This document shows positions 59,502 to 64,000 of a DNA stretch of 64,000 bases, piece by piece. The stretch spans positions 2,542,001-2,606,000 of the forward strand of contig NZ_CP045292.1 of assembly GCF_009363055.1 (NCBI RefSeq), written 5' to 3'. The DNA is from Flavobacterium haoranii (GTDB taxonomy: Bacteria > Bacteroidota > Bacteroidia > Flavobacteriales > Flavobacteriaceae). Numbering within the stretch: the stretch's first letter is position 1; the number at the start of each line of letters is the position of its first letter. The notes beneath the pieces are model-generated. The model was not told the origin of the DNA. It saw only the letters and a list, made by a program, of their open reading frames with translations, and searched no databases. Made by a program: the position numbers and the translations under genes.

Positions 59502-60035
59502 TTGAAGACACAAGCTATTAGTTTATTTCTTTTCATTGTTTTGTTGTTGCCAGCAGTTGTTACTTTTTCTTGGCTTCAACATAGAAAACATGTGGTAAAA
59601 AAGGAAGTAAAGCAAAATATAATAGCTGGAATAAACAAATTAGAACTTCAAATCTTACAATTTCATCATCAAGAAGTAGATCAAAAAGTTGAATGGGAAC
59701 ATTCAAAAGAATTTGAATTTGAAGGAAAAATGTATGATGTTGTTGAAAAGGAAATTATAAACGATTCTATTCGTTTCTTTTGTTGGTTAGACGAAGAAGA
59801 AACAGAATTAAATAGAAGGTTGAAGTCACTACTTACAGATGTTTATCAAAATGATGTTCCTTTAAAATTGAAAAATGATTTGGTTCTCAATTTTTATAAA
59901 TCTTTATTTTTTCAAAATGCTGATTTAATTACTTTTAATCAACTATTTAAGACAGTATCTAGTAAATCCTACTATATAAATAATTACTTTTTTCAGTATA
60001 AAAATGCTGAAATTCAACCGCCCATTTTTGTTTAA
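59502..60035 (+). CDS. Membrane-anchored protein of unknown function
   Basis: A 177-residue protein that starts with TTG (no in-frame ATG nearby). It has one N-terminal hydrophobic segment (about 7-23, LFLFIVLLLPAVVTF) and a charged, probably helical rest with HQEVDQKVEWEHSKEF and CWLDEEETELNRRL. I do not recognise the family. It lies 55 bases before the TonB-dependent receptor in the same direction and may share its transcript, which suggests, weakly, a role connected with that receptor. Confidence 0.7.
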   Translation: MKTQAISLFLFIVLLLPAVVTFSWLQHRKHVVKKEVKQNIIAGINKLELQILQFHHQEVDQKVEWEHSKEFEFEGKMYDVVEKEIINDSIRFFCWLDEEETELNRRLKSLLTDVYQNDVPLKLKNDLVLNFYKSLFFQNADLITFNQLFKTVSSKSYYINNYFFQYKNAEIQPPIFV

Positions 60036-60090
60036 TAATTAGTATTATGCATCATTGATGCAATTTTTTAATTATTTAGATTTAACAAAA

Positions 60091-62289
60091 ATGAAAAGAA
60101 TTTACACAATAATTTTATTTGTGTTTAGTGGTATTATATATTCTCAAACCGAACAAGACACAATAAAAGTTACAACTTTAGATGAAGTGGTTGTAGCTAC
60201 AAAATGGAAGCAAAAAAAGGAAGATCTTCCATATAAAATAGCGTCAATTTCAAAGGAAGCAATTGAGCTTCAAAATCCACAAACTGCAGCCGATTTATTA
60301 AGTGTTTCGGGGAAAGTTTTTATTCAAAAAAGTCAACAAGGTGGTGGTAGCCCAATGATTAGAGGTTTTGCAACAAATCGCTTGTTGTATACGGTAGACG
60401 GAGTTCGAATGAATACTGCAATTTTTCGAGGCGGAAATATTCAAAATGTAATTTCTTTAGACGGATTTGCAATGGAGAATGTTGAGGTGCTTTTTGGTCC
60501 AAATTCTGTAATCTACGGTAGTGATGCTATTGGCGGGGTAATGAGTTTTCAAACGGTAAAGCCAAAGTTTTCTACGAATGAAAACACGAGTGTTTCTGGA
60601 AATGTTTTTTCGAGATTTTCTTCTGCAAATGATGAAAAAACCGGGCACTTTGACGTGCAATTAGGATGGAAAAAATGGGCTTCCTACACAAGTATTAGTT
60701 ATAATGATTTTGGAGATTTGCGTATGGGAACTCATGGTCCAAATGAATATCTTAAAACGTATTATGTGGTTCCAAATTTTGACGGTTCCGATGAGGTTTT
60801 AACCAATGAAAATGCCTTGGTTCAAAAACCTTCAGCCTATACACAATATAACGTTACGCAAAAAGTGCGTTTTGCACCAAATGAAAATTGGGATTTTCAA
60901 TATGGTTTTCATTATTCAGAAACATCCGATTATTCTCGTTACGATAGACACTTAAGAATGCGAAACGGTTTACCACGTTATGCAGAATGGAATTATGGTC
61001 CGCAAAAATGGATGATGAATGCTTTAGAAATTTCAAATTTTGCTAAAGGAAATTTATATGATGAAATGACTATACGTTTCGCTTATCAAAATTTTGAAGA
61101 AAGTAGAATTAGTAGAAATTTGAATAACGTAAATAGAGAAATAAGAATTGAAAAAGTAGATGCTTATTCGTTCAATATCGATTTTAATAAAAAAATTGGA
61201 ACCAAGAACAAATTGTTCTATGGAGTAGAATATGTTTTTGATAAAGTAAACTCTGAAGGAATAGATGAAGATATTACTAGTGGAGTTCAAGTTGAAGGTC
61301 CAGCGAGATATCCACAAGCCGATTGGCAATCAATTGGTATTTATCTAAATGATCAATATACAATTACAGACAAAGTTTTACTTTCTGCAGGATTGCGATA
61401 TAATCAATATATTTTAAATGCGGAGTTTGATACAACGTTTTATCCATTTCCATTTACGGAAGCTAAATTAAATGATGGTGCTTTAACTGGAAGTTTAGGT
61501 GTTGTGTATAAACCTTCAAATTCTTGGGTTTTAAGTTCAAATGTTTCCACAGCTTTTCGTTCACCAAATGTTGACGACGTAGGAAAAGTTTTCGATTCTG
61601 AACCTGGTTCTGTTGTAGTTCCTAATCCTAATTTAAAAGCGGAATATGCATATAATGTTGATTTTAATATAGCAAAAGTATTTGGTTCTAATTTTAAATT
61701 AGATTTATCTACTTATTATACTTGGTTAGAAGATGCTTTAGTAAGAAGAGATTATACTTTAAATGGTTCTAGTCAAATTATGTATGACGGCGAATTAAGT
61801 CAAGTGCAAGCTATTCAAAATGCAGCTAAAGCAACTGTTTACGGAGTTCAATTTGGGGTAGAAGCAAAGCTATCTAAAGATTTTGTATTTTCAACAGATC
61901 TGAATTTTCAAAAAGGTGAAGAAGAATTGGATAATGGAGAAAAAAGCCCATCTAGACATGCCGCTCCATTTTTTGGTGTAAGCCGACTAACTTTTACTCA
62001 TGAAAAGTTAGAATTACAAATATATACACAATATAGTGCGAAGAAAGATTATGAAGATTTACCAGAAGAAGAAAGAGGAAAGCCAGAAATTTATGCCATT
62101 GATGGTAATGGAAATCCTTATTCTCCGGGTTGGTACACCTTAAATCTAAAAACTGATTATAAGTTTAATAAAACGTTTAATGTAACAGCTGGTTTAGAAA
62201 ATATTACCGATCAACGTTATCGACCTTATAGTTCTGGATTAGTAGCACCAGGAAGAAATTTTATTGTTGGTGTTAGAGCAAAATTTTAA
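60091..62289 (+). CDS. TonB-dependent outer-membrane receptor (heme/siderophore type)
   Basis: A 732-residue outer-membrane receptor. The ATG at 60091 gives the signal peptide MKRIYTIILFVFSGIIYSQ; ATG 60058 would put extra residues in front of it. The TonB box region TLDEVVVATKW comes directly after the signal peptide, then the plug domain with SPMIRGFATNRLLYTVDGV and FGPNSVIYGSDAIGG, and a 22-strand-type barrel ending VGVRAKF with terminal Phe. There is no N-terminal carboxypeptidase-like domain and no SusD partner, so it fits the hemoglobin/heme/siderophore group better than SusC. The ligand is inferred. Confidence 0.88.
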   Translation: MKRIYTIILFVFSGIIYSQTEQDTIKVTTLDEVVVATKWKQKKEDLPYKIASISKEAIELQNPQTAADLLSVSGKVFIQKSQQGGGSPMIRGFATNRLLYTVDGVRMNTAIFRGGNIQNVISLDGFAMENVEVLFGPNSVIYGSDAIGGVMSFQTVKPKFSTNENTSVSGNVFSRFSSANDEKTGHFDVQLGWKKWASYTSISYNDFGDLRMGTHGPNEYLKTYYVVPNFDGSDEVLTNENALVQKPSAYTQYNVTQKVRFAPNENWDFQYGFHYSETSDYSRYDRHLRMRNGLPRYAEWNYGPQKWMMNALEISNFAKGNLYDEMTIRFAYQNFEESRISRNLNNVNREIRIEKVDAYSFNIDFNKKIGTKNKLFYGVEYVFDKVNSEGIDEDITSGVQVEGPARYPQADWQSIGIYLNDQYTITDKVLLSAGLRYNQYILNAEFDTTFYPFPFTEAKLNDGALTGSLGVVYKPSNSWVLSSNVSTAFRSPNVDDVGKVFDSEPGSVVVPNPNLKAEYAYNVDFNIAKVFGSNFKLDLSTYYTWLEDALVRRDYTLNGSSQIMYDGELSQVQAIQNAAKATVYGVQFGVEAKLSKDFVFSTDLNFQKGEEELDNGEKSPSRHAAPFFGVSRLTFTHEKLELQIYTQYSAKKDYEDLPEEERGKPEIYAIDGNGNPYSPGWYTLNLKTDYKFNKTFNVTAGLENITDQRYRPYSSGLVAPGRNFIVGVRAKF

Positions 62290-62295
62290 AAAAAG

Positions 62296-62321
62296 AAAAT
62301 CCCGCTTTTGCGGGATTTTTT
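62296..62321. terminator. Bidirectional terminator between TonB receptor gene and accD
   Basis: AAATCCCGC pairs with GCGGGATTT around TTTT, flanked by A and T runs. Its right end touches the accD stop codon at 62321-62323. Confidence 0.85.
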
Positions 62322-63178
62322 TATGATCTAATTTCGTTGTTTTCGATTAAGTCAATATACAAGTTAATTCTATCTTTTAATTCTTTTCTATGCACAATAA
62401 AGTCTAAGAAACCGTGCTCTAATAAGAATTCTGAAGTTTGGAAACCATCAGGTAAATCTTTTCCAGTTGTGTCTTTTACAACACGCGGGCCAGCAAAACC
62501 AATTAAAGCTCCAGGTTCTCCAATATTAATATCTCCTAACATGGCATAAGATGCAGTAGTTCCTCCAGTTGTAGGATCAGTACATAAAGAGATGTAAGGA
62601 ATTTTAGCTTCAGCTAATTGCGCTAATTTTGCAGAAGTTTTAGCTAACTGCATTAACGAATAAGCTGCTTCCATCATACGAGCTCCACCAGATTTAGAAA
62701 TCATTACAAAAGGAACTTTATTTTCAATAGCATAATCAATAGCTCTTGCGATTTTTTCACCTACAACAGCACCCATTGAACCACCAATAAAAGCAAAATC
62801 CATACAAGCAACAACTAAATCTTTTCCTTTAGATTTTCCAACTCCCGTTCTAACGGCATCTTTCAAATTAGTTTTTGCCATTACATCTTTTAAACGCTCG
62901 TTGTATTTTTTTGTATCCTCAAACTTTAAAGGATCTTTAGATGTCATTTTTGCATCTAATTCTTTGAACTTATTGTCGTCAAATAAAATTTGAAAATATT
63001 CAGCACTACCAATTCTTACATGAAAATCATCTTCTGGACTAACCCAAAGGTTTTTCGCTAATTCTTCAGTATCAATAATTTTTCCTGTAGGCGATTTGTA
63101 CCAAAGACCTTTAGGAACGTCTTTTTTCTCTTCAGTTGGTGTTTGAATCCCTTTTTCTTTTCTTTTAAACCAAGCCAT
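62321..63178 (-). CDS. accD: Acetyl-CoA carboxylase carboxyltransferase subunit beta, without zinc ribbon
   Basis: AccD, with AccA, moves the carboxyl group from biotin to acetyl-CoA to make malonyl-CoA, the first step of fatty-acid synthesis. The 285-residue protein has the crotonase-like core with [42 protein letters not shown] and IGFAGPRVV. The four Cys of the N-terminal zinc ribbon known from E. coli are absent: the first pair is replaced by SPTG (29-32), the second by SPED (47-50). The fold around them is otherwise aligned. It is encoded 70 bases after fbaA on the same strand. Confidence 0.94.
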   Translation of the reverse strand: MAWFKRKEKGIQTPTEEKKDVPKGLWYKSPTGKIIDTEELAKNLWVSPEDDFHVRIGSAEYFQILFDDNKFKELDAKMTSKDPLKFEDTKKYNERLKDVMAKTNLKDAVRTGVGKSKGKDLVVACMDFAFIGGSMGAVVGEKIARAIDYAIENKVPFVMISKSGGARMMEAAYSLMQLAKTSAKLAQLAEAKIPYISLCTDPTTGGTTASYAMLGDINIGEPGALIGFAGPRVVKDTTGKDLPDGFQTSEFLLEHGFLDFIVHRKELKDRINLYIDLIENNEIRS

Positions 63179-63205
63179 AATTTGTTTCTTGTTTTATTGT
63201 TAATG

Positions 63206-63241
63206 GTTTATAGTTTTTGGTTTTAATGATGAACTATAAAC
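63206..63241. repeat. Inverted repeat between fbaA and accD
   Basis: GTTTATAGTT (63206-63215) and AACTATAAAC (63232-63241) form a 10-bp hairpin with a 16-base loop. It has no T-tract, so it may be an mRNA processing or stability element or a decayed spacer repeat. Confidence 0.5.
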
Positions 63242-63248
63242 AATAAAC

Positions 63249-64000
63249 TTATAAAGTATTAACGTTGTTTAAATCGGCAAAAGCTTGTTCTAATCTTTGA
63301 TTAAAAGTAACTTCCCCTTTTCTTACCCAAGCTCTTGGGTCATAGAATTTTTTATTTGGACTCTCTGGACCTTCGGGGTTACCAATTTGTGTTCTTAAAT
63401 AATCGATTTTTTCGTTCATGTAATCACGAATACCTTCTGTAAATGCAAATTGTAAGTCAGTATCAATGTTCATTTTGATTACACCATAAGAAATTGCCTC
63501 TCTAATTTCTTCTAAAGTAGAACCAGAACCACCGTGGAAAACAAAATCAACTGGATTTGCACCTGTGTTGTATTTGTTTTGAACGTATTCTTGAGAATTT
63601 CTTAAAATTTTTGGAGTTAATTTTACGTTTCCTGGTTTATAAACACCGTGAACGTTTCCGAAAGCTGCAGCAATAGTAAATTTAGGACTTACTTTCATTA
63701 ATTCTTCATAAGCAAAAGCAACTTCTTCTGGTTGTGTATATAGTTTTGAGCTGTCAACATCAGAGTTGTCAACACCATCTTCTTCACCACCTGTAATTCC
63801 TAATTCAATTTCTAGAGTCATCCCTATTTTGCTCATTCTTTCTAAATATTTTTTAGAAATTTCAATATTTTCAGCTAAAGGTTCTTCAGATAAATCAATC
63901 ATGTGTGAACTGAATAGTGATTTTCCTGTTTCAGCAAAGTGTTTTTCTGAAGCATCTAATAAACCATCAATCCATGGTAATAAATTTTTTGCACAGTGGT
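63249..64000 (-). CDS. fbaA: Class II fructose-bisphosphate aldolase, C-terminal 250 residues
   Basis: The zinc-dependent aldolase of glycolysis and gluconeogenesis, which splits fructose-1,6-bisphosphate. The gene runs off the right edge, so its start and about 100 N-terminal residues are missing. Visible are SSHMIDLSEEP, EIELGITGGEEDG, the metal-ligand His in FGNVHGVYKPG, FHGGSGST with the second His, and the phosphate-site IKMNIDTDLQFAFT. The pattern, including the long GEEDG loop, is that of the E. coli-type class IIA enzyme. accD follows downstream and may be co-transcribed. Confidence 0.93.
   Translation of the reverse strand, partial: HCAKNLLPWIDGLLDASEKHFAETGKSLFSSHMIDLSEEPLAENIEISKKYLERMSKIGMTLEIELGITGGEEDGVDNSDVDSSKLYTQPEEVAFAYEELMKVSPKFTIAAAFGNVHGVYKPGNVKLTPKILRNSQEYVQNKYNTGANPVDFVFHGGSGSTLEEIREAISYGVIKMNIDTDLQFAFTEGIRDYMNEKIDYLRTQIGNPEGPESPNKKFYDPRAWVRKGEVTFNQRLEQAFADLNNVNTL

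Overview
The window is a stretch of chromosome from a Bacteroidota bacterium, most likely a Flavobacterium or close relative. The evidence is strong A+T richness, TAnnTTTG -7 promoter boxes in front of many genes, type IX secretion system (T9SS) C-terminal sorting domains on several large secreted proteins, Flavobacteria-type enzymes (short-chain L-threonine dehydrogenase, AccD without its zinc ribbon, an OlsF-like acyltransferase fusion), and the gene order purH / mreB-mreC-mreD-mrdA-rodA. No phage, transposase, CRISPR array, rRNA or tRNA was seen.

Layout. 0-5.4 kb: the start of a small membrane protein, surE, a tail-specific protease, an alpha/beta hydrolase and a frame-broken aminopeptidase P. 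5.5-12.1 kb: a beta-propeller (BNR/VPS10-like) exported protein, then the succinate dehydrogenase operon sdhC-sdhA-sdhB with a well-formed promoter. 12.2-19.7 kb: omega-amidase, an Ig-like lipoprotein, comF, a coiled-coil membrane protein, glyS, thiL and recX, with several dispersed palindromic repeats between them. 19.8-38.5 kb: a surface-protein region holding a giant T9SS protein (one frameshift), a T9SS reprolysin-like protease broken by three in-frame stops, an M20 dipeptidase, an HTTM protein with ribF, an M43 T9SS protease and an intact reprolysin-like T9SS protease. 38.6-48.1 kb: OlsF-like lipid acyltransferase, exonuclease III, an OmpA-family lipoprotein (one frameshift), an NTF2-fold lipoprotein, L-threonine dehydrogenase, a lipoprotein and mfd (one frameshift). 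48.2-50.9 kb: a small envelope island of a TlpA-like redoxin, a Trp/Cys-rich lipoprotein, a coiled-coil exported protein and a NUC1-type nuclease lipoprotein; three of these four are frame-broken. 50.9-58.1 kb: the rod-shape operon and purH. 58.2-64 kb: MacB-type permease, an exported protein, a TonB-dependent receptor, accD and the class II fructose-bisphosphate aldolase, which is cut by the window edge.

The most important general observation is that seven genes are broken by eleven single-base losses, each at or next to a mononucleotide run; adding one base at each site restores a full-length open frame of the length expected. Seven of the eleven lie between 48.48 and 50.60 kb. This looks more like homopolymer undercalling in the sequence than biological decay, so most of these genes are probably intact in the organism. 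The gene at 25.5-29.7 kb is different: its frame is kept for 4.1 kb but carries three substitution-type stop codons and has no obvious start, while its promoter and zinc-site motif remain. It is also a chimera, with a protease part like its right-hand neighbour and a C-terminal module like its left-hand neighbour.

I found no clearly new multi-gene system. The best candidates for undescribed biology are the redoxin / Trp-Cys-rich lipoprotein pair at 48.2-49.3 kb and the family of nested palindromes that sits in, or acts as, transcription terminators.
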